Below, in pieces: positions 30,359-40,173 of a DNA stretch of 48,714 bases. Under the pieces are notes generated by a model. That model saw only the letters and a program-made list of their open reading frames with translations. It ran no database searches and was not told the DNA's origin. The stretch covers positions 1 through 48,714 of the forward strand of contig NZ_JMPJ01000057.1 of the NCBI RefSeq assembly GCF_000735345.1. Reading direction: 5' to 3'. This DNA is from Ewingella americana ATCC 33852. GTDB lineage: Bacteria; Pseudomonadota; Gammaproteobacteria; Enterobacterales; Enterobacteriaceae. The translations under genes were made by a program, and so were the position numbers. Numbering within the stretch: position 1 is the stretch's first letter; each line of letters starts with the position of its first letter.

Positions 30359-31573
30359 ATGTCCCCGATTGAAAAATCCCGCAAACTGGACAACGTCTGC
30401 TACGACATTCGCGGCCCGGTACTCAAAGAAGCAAAACGTCTGGAAGAAGAAGGTAATAAGGTCCTCAAACTGAACATCGGCAACCCTGCCCCGTTTGGTT
30501 TTGATGCGCCTGATGAGATTCTGGTCGACGTTATCCGAAACTTACCGACCGCTCAGGGTTACTGTGACTCGAAAGGCCTTTTTTCCGCCCGTAAAGCCAT
30601 CATGCAGCATTATCAGGCCCGCGATATGCGTGACATCACCGTTGAAGATATCTATATCGGCAACGGCGTGTCTGAACTGATTGTGCAATCGATGCAGGCA
30701 CTGCTCAATACCGGCGACGAAATGCTGGTTCCGGCCCCCGATTACCCACTGTGGACCGCCGCCGTTTCGCTGTCTGGCGGTAACGCGGTGCATTATCTTT
30801 GCGACGAAGGAGCCGACTGGTTCCCGGACCTCGACGACATTCGCGCCAAAATCACCCCGCGCACTCGCGGCATTGTGATCATTAACCCGAACAACCCAAC
30901 GGGCGCGGTCTATAGCAAAGAGCTGCTGCTGGAGATAGTCAAGATCGCTCGCGAGCACAACCTGATCATCTTCTCCGATGAAATATACGACAAGATTCTG
31001 TACGACGAAGCCGAGCACATTTCCATTGCCTCGCTGGCGCCGGACCTGCTGACCGTCACCTTTAACGGCCTGTCGAAGACCTACCGCGTGGCCGGTTTCC
31101 GCCAAGGCTGGATGGTGCTGAACGGGCCGAAGAAACACGCCAAAGGCTATATCGAAGGCTTGGAAATGCTGGCGTCGATGCGCCTGTGCGCCAACGTGCC
31201 GATGCAGCACGCGATCCAAACCGCGCTCGGTGGCTATCAGAGTATCAGCGAGTTTATTCAGCCGGGCGGCCGCCTGTACGAGCAGCGTGACAGAGCCTGG
31301 GAGCTGATCAACCAGATCCCCGGCGTCTCCTGCGTGAAGCCCAAAGGCGCGCTGTACATGTTCCCGAAAATTGACGCCAAGCGTTTCAATATTCACGACG
31401 ACCAGAAGATGGTGCTGGATCTGCTGTTGCAGCAGAAAGTCCTGCTGGTGCAAGGCTCGGCGTTCAACTGGCCCTACCCTGACCACGTGCGTATCGTCAC
31501 CCTGCCGCGCGTTGACGAGCTTGAAATGGCCGTCGGCAAACTCGGTCGCTTCCTCGAGACTTATCGTCAGTAA
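30359..31573 (+). CDS. alaA: Glutamate-pyruvate aminotransferase AlaA
   Basis: 404 residues (E. coli AlaA, formerly YfbQ, 405). Class-I PLP aminotransferase making alanine from pyruvate and glutamate; near-identical motif content to E. coli. Seen: NIGNPAPFGFDAPDEI, IGNGVSELIV, IINPNNPTGAVYS, SDEIYDKILYD, the PLP-lysine segment FNGLSKTYRVAGFRQGW, and HVRIVTLPRVDELE. AAAGG sits about 13 nt before the ATG. Divergent from lrhA, as in E. coli. Confidence 0.96.
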   Translation: MSPIEKSRKLDNVCYDIRGPVLKEAKRLEEEGNKVLKLNIGNPAPFGFDAPDEILVDVIRNLPTAQGYCDSKGLFSARKAIMQHYQARDMRDITVEDIYIGNGVSELIVQSMQALLNTGDEMLVPAPDYPLWTAAVSLSGGNAVHYLCDEGADWFPDLDDIRAKITPRTRGIVIINPNNPTGAVYSKELLLEIVKIAREHNLIIFSDEIYDKILYDEAEHISIASLAPDLLTVTFNGLSKTYRVAGFRQGWMVLNGPKKHAKGYIEGLEMLASMRLCANVPMQHAIQTALGGYQSISEFIQPGGRLYEQRDRAWELINQIPGVSCVKPKGALYMFPKIDAKRFNIHDDQKMVLDLLLQQKVLLVQGSAFNWPYPDHVRIVTLPRVDELEMAVGKLGRFLETYRQ

Positions 31574-31583
31574 ATGAGTCTTT

Positions 31584-31609
31584 CAGGGCGTCGCGCTGCC
31601 GACGCCCTG
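31584..31609 (+). terminator. Terminator-like hairpin after alaA
   Basis: A perfect 10-bp stem CAGGGCGTCG/CGACGCCCTG, loop CGCTGC, 10 nt after the alaA stop. It is followed by CTCCTTCTC, a weak U-tract. Confidence 0.7.
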
Positions 31610-31703
31610 CTCCTTCTCAATGATTTTTGTTGTTCTCAGGGTGACACCGGCCCCGTTCCATGCTCACAATAGTGCTCATTCGCCGTAGATATTTGAGAGT
31701 GTT

Positions 31704-32303
31704 ATGAGCCAAAGCCACTTCTTTGCCCACCTGTCTCGTTTGAAATTGATTGGCCGCTGGCCGCTGATGCGCAACGTGCGTACGGAAAACGTCTCTGAAC
31801 ACAGCCTGCAGGTGGCTTTCGTCGCCCACGCGCTGGCGGTGATCAAAAACCGCAAGTTCAACGGTAACCTCAATGCCGAACGCGTCGCGCTTCTGGCGAT
31901 GTACCACGACGCCAGCGAAGTGCTGACCGGCGACATGCCGACGCCTATCAAGTATTACAATCCGCAGATTGCTCACGAATACAAAAAGATCGAGAAAATT
32001 GCCCAGCAGAAGCTGATCGAGATGCTGCCGCTGGAACTGCAAGATGATTTCCGTTCACTGATTGACGAGCACTATTACAGTGAAGAGGAGAAGCTGACGG
32101 TGAAACAGGCTGATGCCCTGTGCGCCTATTTGAAATGTCTGGAAGAGCTGTCGGCCGGTAATAACGAATTTAAGCTGGCGAAGGCGCGTCTGGAGAAGAC
32201 GCTGGCGCTGCGTAAAAGCCCGGAAATGGACTACTTTATGGACGTCTTCATTCCGAGCTTTAGCCTGTCACTGGATGAAATCAGCCTCGACTCCCCGCTC
32301 TAA
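31704..32303 (+). CDS. yfbR: 5'-Deoxynucleotidase YfbR
   Basis: 199 residues, as in E. coli. HD-domain phosphatase hydrolysing deoxyribonucleoside 5'-monophosphates. The substrate- and metal-site residues known for E. coli YfbR are present: Arg18-Trp19, His33, His68-Asp69, Glu72 and Asp77, plus an Asp in [17 protein letters not shown] precedes the ATG. It converges on yfbS with only 5 nt between stop codons and no intrinsic terminator between them. Confidence 0.95.
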   Translation: MSQSHFFAHLSRLKLIGRWPLMRNVRTENVSEHSLQVAFVAHALAVIKNRKFNGNLNAERVALLAMYHDASEVLTGDMPTPIKYYNPQIAHEYKKIEKIAQQKLIEMLPLELQDDFRSLIDEHYYSEEEKLTVKQADALCAYLKCLEELSAGNNEFKLAKARLEKTLALRKSPEMDYFMDVFIPSFSLSLDEISLDSPL

Positions 32304-32308
32304 TCGCT

Positions 32309-34141
32309 TCAAAACGGAAACAGCAGCGGCACCAGAAACACGCTGATGGCCATCACCATCAGCGTAAAAGGCACGCCAATGCGGATAAAGTCACTGAAGC
32401 TGTAATTGCCCGGCACCATCACCAGCGTGTTCACCGGTGAAGAGACCGGCGTCATAAAGGCTGCCGAGGCCGCAATCGCAATAATCATGGTAAAAGGATA
32501 AGGCGACAGCCCCATCTGCTGGGCCGTGGCAATGGCAATCGGCGCCATCAGCACCGCCGTGGCGGTATTCGAAATAAACAGCCCAATGGTCGCGCAGAGC
32601 ACAAACAGGCTGAGCAGCATGATGTGCGGGCCGTGGCCGCCGCTGACATCCATCAGCCCTTTAACGATCAGCGCCACCCCGCCAGTTTTCTGCAAAGCCA
32701 GCGCAAAAGGCATCATCCCCACAATCAGCAGCAGACTCGGCCAGTGAATGGACTTATAAGCTCCCTCCATGGTGATACAGCGGAATTTGCCCATCAGCAG
32801 GCAGGCGACGATGGCGGCAATCACGTTCGGCACTTCGTCCGTCAGCATCAGCGCCACCATCAGTGCCAGGCAAAATAACGCGTGCGGAGCCTGACTGACG
32901 GCAGGCGCGACGTCGTCCACTTCGGCAGGAAGATTCAATACGATAAAATGGTGAGTTTGCTGTTGAAGCTGGCGGATAAGCTTCCAGTCGCCGATAACCA
33001 GCAAGGTATCGCCCAATTGCAGCTCTTCGTCGATTAGCTTGCCTTCGAGAGCCTCGCCGTTGCGGCGAATGCCAACAACGTTAAGGCCGTAGCGCGAGCG
33101 GAAACTCACCTGCTGCAAGCTCTTGCCCAGCAGCTCGGAATCGGGGATCAGCGACACTTCTGCCATGCCGACATCGCGGGACTGCTCGGAGAAGTAGTCG
33201 CCGCGCAGCACCATCGGCTCGAGCTTTTCATCAGTCAGAAATTGCCTGACGGAGATTTCACTGTCGGCCATATCCACCAGCAGCACGTCTCTGGCCCGCA
33301 GTTCGGTGCTGCCGGTGGCGCTGACCATGATGCGGCGGAATTTTCGCCAGCGCTCAATCCCCACCACGTTGGCGCTGTAGCGCGAGCGCAGATGCAGGTC
33401 ATCCAGCGTTTTGCCCACCAGCGGAGAATCCGGACGGATGGCCATCCGCCTTGCCCGGCCGGTCAATCGGTAATCGCGGATCAGGTCGCGGAAGGTGCGG
33501 CGCTGCCAGTCCTCTTTTTTAACGCCGCTGTTTTCGCCAGAGAGCCAGCGGCGGGCAATCAGCATATAGCCAACGCCCATCATCAATACCACCAGACCAA
33601 TCGGCGTCACGCCAAAAAAGCCAAAGCCGTCAAAGCCTTCACGCAGCAACTCACTGTTTACCACCATGTTTGGCGGCGTGGCGACCAGTGTCATCATGCC
33701 GCTAATAAGTCCGGCGAAACTCAGCGGCATCATCAGGCGGGCGGGAGAGGTTTTCATTTTGGCAGCGACGCTTAACACCACGGGGATGAAAATCGCCACC
33801 ACGCCGGTCGAGCTCATAAAGGCCCCCAGCCCGGCGACGGTAAGCATCAGCAGCACCAGCATGCGCGTTTCGCTGTTGCCCGCGACCTTCATCAGCCATT
33901 CGCCAACCTGATAAGCCACGCCGGTTCGCACCAGCCCGTGCCCAATCACGAACAGCGCGGCGATAAGAATCACGTTCGGGTCACTGAACCCAGCCATCGC
34001 CTCGTGCAGCGTCAGAGTGCCGCTCATCACGAAAGCGACAATCACCAGCAAAGCCACCACGTCCATACGCAATTTATTGCTGGCGAACAGCACCATCGCC
34101 ACAATTAATAGCAACAACACCCATATCAGTTCACTGGTCAA
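32309..34141 (-). CDS. yfbS: SLC13-family permease with two TrkA-C domains (YfbS)
   Basis: 610 residues from the chosen TTG, exactly the E. coli YfbS length. The frame could run 23 codons further to 34210, but that ATG abuts the yfbT terminator, while GGAG lies 8 nt before the TTG and the protein then begins Leu-Thr-Ser-Glu-Leu-Ile-Trp like the family. The N-terminal half of the transporter ([26 protein letters not shown]) is followed by two cytoplasmic TrkA-C domains (about residues 205-290 and 300-380), then the second membrane half ending in [20 protein letters not shown]. Substrate is unknown (a divalent anion or sodium-coupled anion by family). Confidence 0.92.
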   Translation of the reverse strand: MTSELIWVLLLLIVAMVLFASNKLRMDVVALLVIVAFVMSGTLTLHEAMAGFSDPNVILIAALFVIGHGLVRTGVAYQVGEWLMKVAGNSETRMLVLLMLTVAGLGAFMSSTGVVAIFIPVVLSVAAKMKTSPARLMMPLSFAGLISGMMTLVATPPNMVVNSELLREGFDGFGFFGVTPIGLVVLMMGVGYMLIARRWLSGENSGVKKEDWQRRTFRDLIRDYRLTGRARRMAIRPDSPLVGKTLDDLHLRSRYSANVVGIERWRKFRRIMVSATGSTELRARDVLLVDMADSEISVRQFLTDEKLEPMVLRGDYFSEQSRDVGMAEVSLIPDSELLGKSLQQVSFRSRYGLNVVGIRRNGEALEGKLIDEELQLGDTLLVIGDWKLIRQLQQQTHHFIVLNLPAEVDDVAPAVSQAPHALFCLALMVALMLTDEVPNVIAAIVACLLMGKFRCITMEGAYKSIHWPSLLLIVGMMPFALALQKTGGVALIVKGLMDVSGGHGPHIMLLSLFVLCATIGLFISNTATAVLMAPIAIATAQQMGLSPYPFTMIIAIAASAAFMTPVSSPVNTLVMVPGNYSFSDFIRIGVPFTLMVMAISVFLVPLLFPF

Positions 34142-34210
34142 AACAAGGCTCCGTTTGTGATGAAAAGTAAAAGGCCGCAAGCTGAGACACCATGCCTGAA
34201 AGCATGCCAT

Positions 34211-34235
34211 AAAAAAACCCCGCCGAAGCGGGGTT
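34211..34235 (-). terminator. Rho-independent terminator of yfbT
   Basis: On the minus strand AACCCCGC-TTCG-GCGGGGTT is followed by a T-run. It lies about 40 nt after the yfbT stop and just upstream of yfbS. Confidence 0.92.
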
Positions 34236-34274
34236 CATATCAACGAAATCGTCGTTTTAATCAGCAATGTGATA

Positions 34275-34928
34275 TTAACGCAGGCCAACCATCACTTTCT
34301 GGCCATCAGCTTCCACCACGATGACTTCAAGGGTGCTAAGGTCCATGTCGACCTCTTCAATCCCCGGCGTGTCTGAAGGCGCGTTAACCGCGATCACTTT
34401 GCAGCCTGCCGCCAAGCCCGCCATTACACCGGCGGCGGCGTCTTCCACCACCACGCACTCTTCTGGCGCTAAACCGAGAAGCTCCGCGCCCAGCAGGTAA
34501 GCATCAGGCTGCGGCTTTCCGTGTTTAACTTGTTCCGCGGTGACAAACACTTCTGGCTTCGGCAAATTGGCCGCCGCGTGGCGGGCATGGGCCACGGCCA
34601 CGGTGCCTGACGTGACAATCGCCCAAGGAATATTGTGGCGATTCAACTCACTAAGCAGCAAATGTGCCCCCGGCAGCGCGGTTACGCCTTCAGTGTCGGT
34701 GGCTTCAATCTGCTCGAGCTTTTGGAATTCGCGCTGGATGTTCTCTTCACTTTCGCCCGGCATAAAATGACGCAAAGAAGTGATTGCCTGCTTGCCATGA
34801 ATAAACGCCAGCACCTCTTGCGGGCTGATACTGCGACTCAATGCCCAGTTAATCCAGGCGCGCTCTACCGCAGGTAGTGAATCGACTAACGTTCCATCAA
34901 GGTCGAACAAGAAACCTTTACACTCCAC
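34275..34928 (-). CDS. yfbT: HAD-family sugar phosphatase YfbT (HxpA)
   Basis: 217 residues from the GTG at 34928 (E. coli 216). A TTG two codons upstream touches the AGGAG, while the GTG is 6 nt from it, so GTG is preferred. Beta-phosphoglucomutase-like HAD hydrolase: motif I FLFDLDGTLVDS with the Asp nucleophile, motif II IVTSGT, motif III lysine in VKHGKPQPDAYLLG, motif IV VVVEDAAAGVMAGLAAG. The E. coli enzyme dephosphorylates hexose phosphates. It follows yfbU after a hairpin and may be co-transcribed with it. Confidence 0.93.
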   Translation of the reverse strand: MECKGFLFDLDGTLVDSLPAVERAWINWALSRSISPQEVLAFIHGKQAITSLRHFMPGESEENIQREFQKLEQIEATDTEGVTALPGAHLLLSELNRHNIPWAIVTSGTVAVAHARHAAANLPKPEVFVTAEQVKHGKPQPDAYLLGAELLGLAPEECVVVEDAAAGVMAGLAAGCKVIAVNAPSDTPGIEEVDMDLSTLEVIVVEADGQKVMVGLR

Positions 34929-34955
34929 AATCAACTCCTTATCCCCTTTATGCTT

Positions 34956-34984
34956 GAAGCCGCAGCGTTGGTGGCTACGGCTTC
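34956..34984 (-). other. Hairpin between yfbU and yfbT
   Basis: On the minus strand GAAGCCGTAGC pairs with GCTGCGGCTTC (11 positions with one T-G), loop CACCAAC. No T-run follows, so it is probably an intercistronic stability element, although weak termination is possible. Confidence 0.55.
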
Positions 34985-35001
34985 ATCACTCGGGTTGCAA
35001 T

Positions 35002-35496
35002 TTAGGCATTAATAATCTGCGCGATCTCGACCGCGCTTAGATGATATTGGCGTGGACATGCCTGCCAGACGGCGAGCATACGCTGGTATTTTTCCCACAT
35101 TTTGGTCTGTGAGTTGAACCCGTGGGTTCCTGAATCGAAGTCAGTATAGCGGCCTTCGGTGTTCACCATAAAGCGAACATAGCTCAGATAGCGGGATTCT
35201 GTTGCGGCGTCGAAGCCAAGGAAGTCCAGACGGCGGCGATCCAGCCCCTGAGTATCTTTAAGATTGGTCCATGAAACCTGCATCGCGTGGTGCATTTCCA
35301 TAATGTTGATGACGGTACGGCAGGTCTCTTCCGACAGCTCGCCAAAGTCGCGATCCAGCTCGCGCATTTGCAGACCAAAGCCGCGCTCAATCACCGTTTG
35401 CAACCGGCGATAGCGATCGGCGTTTTCCGGGTCCAGCATGGTCATCATTTTATATTGATTGGATAAAATCAGGCGTTGGGCGTTGGTCATTTCCAT
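35002..35496 (-). CDS. yfbU: YfbU family protein
   Basis: 164 residues, the same as E. coli YfbU. The frame opens 14 codons earlier, but an AGGA lies 9 nt before this ATG ([14 protein letters not shown]) and the extension is not family-like. A cytoplasmic, mostly helical protein with conserved blocks [36 protein letters not shown], and [33 protein letters not shown]. Its biochemical function is unknown; E. coli YfbU has been linked to cell death on over-expression. Confidence 0.93.
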   Translation of the reverse strand: MEMTNAQRLILSNQYKMMTMLDPENADRYRRLQTVIERGFGLQMRELDRDFGELSEETCRTVINIMEMHHAMQVSWTNLKDTQGLDRRRLDFLGFDAATESRYLSYVRFMVNTEGRYTDFDSGTHGFNSQTKMWEKYQRMLAVWQACPRQYHLSAVEIAQIINA

Positions 35497-35656
35497 CGTG
35501 AATTTCCTCAAGTATGCATAATGAACAAAGCATGACACAGGGCAAACTAGCGTGAAATCTCAAGCTCACCATTCTTTGATTTAGACACATAATCTGAGTA
35601 GAAATGAAGACGATTCACTGGTGATGGCCGCTACTGATGCAAGCAATAGCGCAAAG

Positions 35657-35680
35657 AAAAACGGATGCAGCGCATCCGTT
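35657..35680 (-). terminator. Rho-independent terminator of yfbV
   Basis: On the minus strand AACGGATGC-GCT-GCATCCGTT is followed by TTTCTTTG. The hairpin begins within the yfbV stop codon. Confidence 0.9.
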
Positions 35681-36134
35681 AAATATCATCGAGGAAGGTT
35701 CTGTCCAGCTGCTTGAAGGCGCGCTTAAGCACATCGGCCAGCGACTGGTAGGTCGGCGTACCTTCTACCGGTGCCAGCGCCTGCCCTGCTTCGGCCAGCT
35801 TATTGCGTACATCGTGGAACCACGTCAGCAGCGTTGGCGGCAGCGGCGTTAACGAACGGCGACCTAACCACCACAGACCTTGCATCGGCAAGCTACAGGC
35901 AAAGATAGAGGTGGCAACCGCCGGGCCGAGCTGGCCGCCGAGGGCAATCTGCCAAGTTAACGTGAAAACGGCCAAAGGTGGCATAAAGCGCACAGCAAAA
36001 CGCGTCGCCGTCGAAATACGGTTCTCGGGGAATACTGGCGCCAGACGCTTATCGGCTGGCCAAGTCTTCATATAATGTTGCCCGCGCTGGAATACCTGAA
36101 ACCAACTGACAGAACCTGATGGCTTACTGGTCAT
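35679..36134 (-). CDS. yfbV: UPF0208 inner-membrane protein YfbV
   Basis: 151 residues, as in E. coli. Two hydrophobic segments (about residues 45-65 and 70-90) flanked by soluble ends; conserved [29 protein letters not shown] and [14 protein letters not shown]. Reported in E. coli to insulate the flanking chromosome from Ter-domain organisation by MatP. The stop codon is embedded in its terminator. Confidence 0.94.
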   Translation of the reverse strand: MTSKPSGSVSWFQVFQRGQHYMKTWPADKRLAPVFPENRISTATRFAVRFMPPLAVFTLTWQIALGGQLGPAVATSIFACSLPMQGLWWLGRRSLTPLPPTLLTWFHDVRNKLAEAGQALAPVEGTPTYQSLADVLKRAFKQLDRTFLDDI

Positions 36135-36224
36135 GGGTGCACCTCAACTTCACATATAATAATTAAAAAATAGTTGTAAATAACAAACGGGATTTTAGCA
36201 CGATTAAATATATTTTGTTTTTGC

Positions 36225-36296
36225 AGGCACCAGTCGGTATCCTGTCCCCGCAAATTCGGGGCGTTGCTTCATCTTGCCTCCGCTTGGTGCCTTTTG
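36225..36296 (+). ncRNA. Candidate structured RNA (sRNA or ackA leader element)
   Basis: AGGCACCA (36225-36232) pairs perfectly with TGGTGCCT (36285-36292), followed by TTT. Inside, CCCCG (36246-36250) pairs with CGGGG (36257-36261). The result is a compact ~70-nt structure closed by an intrinsic-terminator-like stem. AT-rich sequence with TATATT and TATTTT lies just upstream and could serve as a promoter. It lies between divergent yfbV and ackA, 310 nt before ackA. It could be an independent small RNA or an attenuating element in the ackA leader. I do not match it to a named family. Confidence 0.4.
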
Positions 36297-36465
36297 TAAT
36301 TAATTATTGTCTTATTTGTTAGCGTTTTTACCGATTAAAGCCCTAATAAGTAACATTCTGAGGGGTCTGACGCACTCATTAAGAGATGTTTTGTCAGCAT
36401 AAAAGGTGATTCATCACCGCCCGGTTTCGGCCGTTGGCAAAAGATTCCCCAGCTTTATCACTGTC

Positions 36466-36531
36466 ATGCCGCTTTTCTTCGTTGGCATGATGTTAATCAT
36501 AATTGTCACCGCCATTATGCGCTACGCTTGA
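36466..36531 (+). CDS. Candidate 21-residue hydrophobic peptide
   Basis: ATG to TGA, 21 codons, giving MPLFFVGMMLIIIVTAIMRY plus a final Ala: one continuous hydrophobic segment with a single Arg near the C-terminus, like known enteric single-pass membrane micro-proteins. No clear Shine-Dalgarno precedes it. The start codon lies within a stem (CATGCC 36465-36470 with GGCATG 36484-36489) and would need opening. It lies 74 nt before ackA on the same strand, so it could act as a leader ORF. It could also be chance. Confidence 0.3.
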   Translation: MPLFFVGMMLIIIVTAIMRYA

Positions 36532-36605
36532 TGTCTGATTGACGATTTATTAACCACGTGTTTTGTTTTTATCTTAAACAGCACCAACAATAAATAGGTA
36601 CTTCC

Positions 36606-37808
36606 ATGTCGAGTAAGCTAGTTCTGGTTCTTAACTGTGGCAGCTCTTCCCTTAAGTTCGCCATCATTGATGCTGCGAATGGCGAAGAGTACATCTCAGG
36701 TTTAGCCGAATGTTTCCATCTGCCAGAAGCCCGCATCAAATGGAAAATGGACGGTGGTAAAGAAGAAGCCGCACTTGGCGCTGGCGCTGCGCACAGTGAA
36801 GCTCTGAAGTTCATTGTTGATAACATCCTGTCCAAAAAACCTGAACTCTCTGCTGAACTGGTGGCAATCGGTCACCGCATCGTTCACGGCGGCGAAAAAC
36901 TGACCAAATCAATGCTTATTAATGATGCAGTCATTCAGGGTATCAAAGAATCTATCCCGTTTGCACCGCTGCATAACCCAGCACACCTGATCGGTATCGC
37001 TGAAGCGTTGAAATCCTTCCCGAAACTGGCTGACAAAAACGTGGCAGTGTTCGACACGGCGTTCCACCAAACTATGCCGGAAGAGTCTTACCTCTACGCG
37101 CTGCCGTACAGCCTGTACAAAGATCACCACGTTCGTCGCTACGGCGCACACGGCACCAGCCACTTCTACGTGACGCAAGAAGCCGCGAAAATGCTGAACA
37201 AGCCAGTGGAAGAAGTGAACCTGATCACTTGCCATCTGGGCAACGGCGGCTCTGTTAGCGCAATCCGTAACGGTAAATGCGTGGATACTTCCATGGGTCT
37301 GACCCCGCTGGAAGGTCTGGTGATGGGTACCCGCAGTGGTGACATCGACCCGGCAATCATCTTCCACCTGCACGACGCTCTGGGCATGAGTGTTGACCAG
37401 ATCAACAAAATGCTGACCAAAGAATCCGGCCTGCTGGGCCTGACTGAAGTCACCAGCGACTGCCGCTATGTTGAAGATAACTACGCGACTAAAGCCGACG
37501 CTAAACGCGCAATGGACGTCTTCTGCCACCGTCTGGCTAAGTACATCGGTTCTTACGCAGCCCTGATGGAAGGCCGTCTGGACGCCGTAGTCTTCACCGG
37601 CGGTATCGGTGAAAACGCCGCGATGGTTCGTGAATTCGCACTCGACAAACTGGGCCTGCTGGGCTTTGAAATCGACCACGAACGTAACCTCGCAGCGCGC
37701 TTTGGCAAGTCTGGCGCTATCAATAAAGAAGGCACGCGTACCGCGCTGGTCATCCCGACCAACGAAGAGCTGGTTATCGCTCAAGATGCGGCTCGCCTGA
37801 CCGCATAA
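36606..37808 (+). CDS. ackA: Acetate kinase AckA
   Basis: 400 residues, as in E. coli. Interconverts acetyl phosphate + ADP and acetate + ATP. ASKHA-fold motifs are all visible: [14 protein letters not shown] at the N-terminus, [18 protein letters not shown], the adenine/phosphate segment [33 protein letters not shown] and [10 protein letters not shown]. Codon use is strongly biased, as in highly expressed genes. First gene of ackA-pta; a hairpin with T-tract follows before pta. AGGT lies upstream of the ATG. Confidence 0.97.
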   Translation: MSSKLVLVLNCGSSSLKFAIIDAANGEEYISGLAECFHLPEARIKWKMDGGKEEAALGAGAAHSEALKFIVDNILSKKPELSAELVAIGHRIVHGGEKLTKSMLINDAVIQGIKESIPFAPLHNPAHLIGIAEALKSFPKLADKNVAVFDTAFHQTMPEESYLYALPYSLYKDHHVRRYGAHGTSHFYVTQEAAKMLNKPVEEVNLITCHLGNGGSVSAIRNGKCVDTSMGLTPLEGLVMGTRSGDIDPAIIFHLHDALGMSVDQINKMLTKESGLLGLTEVTSDCRYVEDNYATKADAKRAMDVFCHRLAKYIGSYAALMEGRLDAVVFTGGIGENAAMVREFALDKLGLLGFEIDHERNLAARFGKSGAINKEGTRTALVIPTNEELVIAQDAARLTA

Positions 37809-37818
37809 GATGCATCCC

Positions 37819-37847
37819 ACTGCCAGCGCCTGCTGGCAGTTTTCTTT
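37819..37847 (+). terminator. Hairpin with U-tract between ackA and pta
   Basis: ACTGCCAGC-GCCT-GCTGGCAGT (9-bp stem) followed by TTTCTTT, 10 nt after ackA and about 110 nt before pta. It could partly terminate ackA transcripts or mark the end of an ackA-only message. Confidence 0.75.
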
Positions 37848-37950
37848 AATTAGGCGAGCGTAGCCAGTCTGGAAGCAGCCGCGTTAAGCAGTCATCGCAC
37901 CTTCCTTACTCAAGTTCTACGTCCGTCTGGCATTCCAGAGAGGTTTAGCC

Positions 37951-40107
37951 GTGTCCCGTACAATTATGTTGATCCCTACAGGCACCAGCGTCGGTCTGAC
38001 CAGCGTCAGCCTTGGCGTGATCCGTGCCATGGAACAAAAAGGCGTTAGCCTAAGCATCTTCAAGCCTATCGCCCAGCCGCGCACCGGTGGCGATTCGCCA
38101 GACCAAACCACCACTATTATCCGCGCCAACTCCAGCGTTCCTGCTGCCGAGCCGCTGAAAATGAACCACGTGGAAAACCTGTTGAGCTCTAACCAGCAGG
38201 ACGTGCTGATGGAAGAGATCATCGCTCGTTACCACGAAAACACCAAAGATGCAGAAGTCGTGCTGGTTGAAGGCTTAGTGCCAACCCGTAAACATCAGTT
38301 CGCTAACGCCCTGAACTACGAAATTGCCAAAACCCTGAATGCCGAAATCGTCTTCGTTATCGCGCTGGGCAATGACTCCCCGGCACAGCTGAAAGAGCGC
38401 ATTGAGCTGGCACGTAGCAGCTTCGGCGGCAGCAAAAACAAAAACATTACCGGCGTTATCATTAACAAACTGAATGCCCCGGTTGATGATCAAGGCCGTA
38501 CGCGCCCTGACCTGTCTGAAATCTTCGATGACTCAACCAAAGCAAGCGTGGCCAACGTTGACCCAAGCCAGCTGTTCGCTAACAGCCCGCTGCCGGTGCT
38601 GGGCTGCATTCCTTGGAGCTTCGAGCTGATCGCCACTCGCGCCATCGACATGGCGAAGCACCTGAATGCGCGAATCATCAATGAAGGTGACATACAGACT
38701 CGCCGCGTGAAATCCGTGACCTTCTGCGCGCGCAGCATCCCGCACATGCTAGAGCACTTCCGTCCGGGCTCGCTGCTGGTGACCTCCGCTGACCGTCCTG
38801 ACGTGCTGGTTTCAGCCTGTCTGGCGGCGATGAACGGCGTGGAAATCGGCGCTATCTTGCTGACTGGCGGCTATGACATCGACGATCGCATCAACACCCT
38901 GTGCGAGCGCGCGTTCAAAACTGGCCTGCCTGTCTTCATGGTGGATACCAACACGTGGCAGACTTCCCTCAGCCTGCAAAGCTTCAACCTAGAAGTGCCA
39001 GCAGATGACCACCAGCGCGTTGAGAAGCTGCAACAGTACGTGGCTTCCCACATCAACAGCGACTGGATCAACTCACTGAGCGCCCACTCCGAGCGTTCAC
39101 GCCGCCTGTCTCCACCGGCCTTCCGCTATCAGCTGACCGAACTGGCGCGTAACGCGAAAAAACGCATCGTGCTGCCAGAAGGCGATGAGCCGCGTACCGT
39201 AAAAGCCGCCTCTCTGTGTGCTGAACGTGGTATCGCAGAATGCGTGCTGCTGGGTAACCCAGAAGAGATCCAACGCGTAGCTTCCGCTCAGGGTATCGAG
39301 CTGGGCAAAGGCATCCAGATTGTGGACCCAGTGGTAGTGCGTGAAGAGTACGTGGCGCGTCTGGTTGAACTGCGTAAAAGCAAAGGCATGACCGAAGTGG
39401 TTGCCCGCGAGCAGTTGGAAGACAACGTGGTTCTCGGCACTCTGATGCTGGAAAAAGGCGAAGTTGACGGTCTGGTATCCGGCGCGGTTCACACCACGGC
39501 GAACACCATCCGCCCACCGTTGCAGCTGATCAAAACTGCACCGGGCAGCTCGCTGGTTTCTTCCGTGTTCTTCATGCTGCTGCCTGACCAAGTGCTGGTT
39601 TACGGCGACTGTGCGATCAACCCGGACCCAACGGCTGAGCAGCTGTCTGAAATCGCTATCCAGTCTGCGGATTCCGCTGCAGCCTTCGGTATCGAGCCAC
39701 GCGTCGCCATGATCTCCTACTCCACCGGTAACTCTGGTGCAGGTAGCGACGTTGAGAAAGTGCGTGAAGCGACCCGTCTGGCACAGGAAAAACGCCCAGA
39801 CCTGATCATCGACGGTCCGCTGCAATATGACGCCGCAATCATGGCTGACGTTGCACAGTCCAAAGCGCCAAACTCGCCGGTAGCAGGTAAAGCGACCGTG
39901 TTCATCTTCCCAGACCTGAACACCGGTAACACCACCTATAAAGCGGTTCAGCGTTCGGCTGATTTGGTCTCAATCGGGCCAATGCTGCAAGGCATGCGTA
40001 AGCCAGTTAACGACCTGTCTCGCGGCGCGCTGGTTGACGATATCGTCTACACCGTGGCACTGACTGCAATTCAATCTGCACAGGCTGAAGCGGCTGCTAA
40101 AGCTTAA
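37951..40107 (+). CDS. pta: Phosphate acetyltransferase Pta
   Basis: 718 residues (E. coli 714). Converts acetyl-CoA and phosphate to acetyl phosphate. It has the long three-domain enteric form: an N-terminal cobyrinate-synthase-like P-loop domain ([15 protein letters not shown]), a DRTGG domain (about residues 220-340), and the C-terminal catalytic PTA domain (from about 390: [74 protein letters not shown]). The start is GTG with GAGAGG 7 nt upstream. Followed by a strong terminator. Confidence 0.97.
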   Translation: MSRTIMLIPTGTSVGLTSVSLGVIRAMEQKGVSLSIFKPIAQPRTGGDSPDQTTTIIRANSSVPAAEPLKMNHVENLLSSNQQDVLMEEIIARYHENTKDAEVVLVEGLVPTRKHQFANALNYEIAKTLNAEIVFVIALGNDSPAQLKERIELARSSFGGSKNKNITGVIINKLNAPVDDQGRTRPDLSEIFDDSTKASVANVDPSQLFANSPLPVLGCIPWSFELIATRAIDMAKHLNARIINEGDIQTRRVKSVTFCARSIPHMLEHFRPGSLLVTSADRPDVLVSACLAAMNGVEIGAILLTGGYDIDDRINTLCERAFKTGLPVFMVDTNTWQTSLSLQSFNLEVPADDHQRVEKLQQYVASHINSDWINSLSAHSERSRRLSPPAFRYQLTELARNAKKRIVLPEGDEPRTVKAASLCAERGIAECVLLGNPEEIQRVASAQGIELGKGIQIVDPVVVREEYVARLVELRKSKGMTEVVAREQLEDNVVLGTLMLEKGEVDGLVSGAVHTTANTIRPPLQLIKTAPGSSLVSSVFFMLLPDQVLVYGDCAINPDPTAEQLSEIAIQSADSAAAFGIEPRVAMISYSTGNSGAGSDVEKVREATRLAQEKRPDLIIDGPLQYDAAIMADVAQSKAPNSPVAGKATVFIFPDLNTGNTTYKAVQRSADLVSIGPMLQGMRKPVNDLSRGALVDDIVYTVALTAIQSAQAEAAAKA

Positions 40108-40130
40108 TTTCTCGCCTGCTCAGAATGCAA

Positions 40131-40160
40131 AACGCCGACATCGAGTCGGCGTTTTTTTTT
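40131..40160. terminator. Terminator after pta (bidirectional)
   Basis: AACGCCGAC-ATCGA-GTCGGCGTT followed by a long T-run on the plus strand. On the minus strand the same stem is followed by TTGCATTC after GGCGTT, a weaker terminator for the convergent transketolase gene. Confidence 0.92.
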
Positions 40161-40173
40161 GGACATAATTTCG

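Noticed and set aside
34142-34210. N-terminal extension of yfbS to an upstream ATG
   Set aside because: The extension abuts the yfbT terminator, is not family-like, and a well-spaced GGAG precedes the TTG at 34141 that gives exactly the E. coli length.
36909-37820. 303-codon open frame antisense to ackA
   Set aside because: Shadow of the highly codon-biased ackA gene; no recognisable domain.
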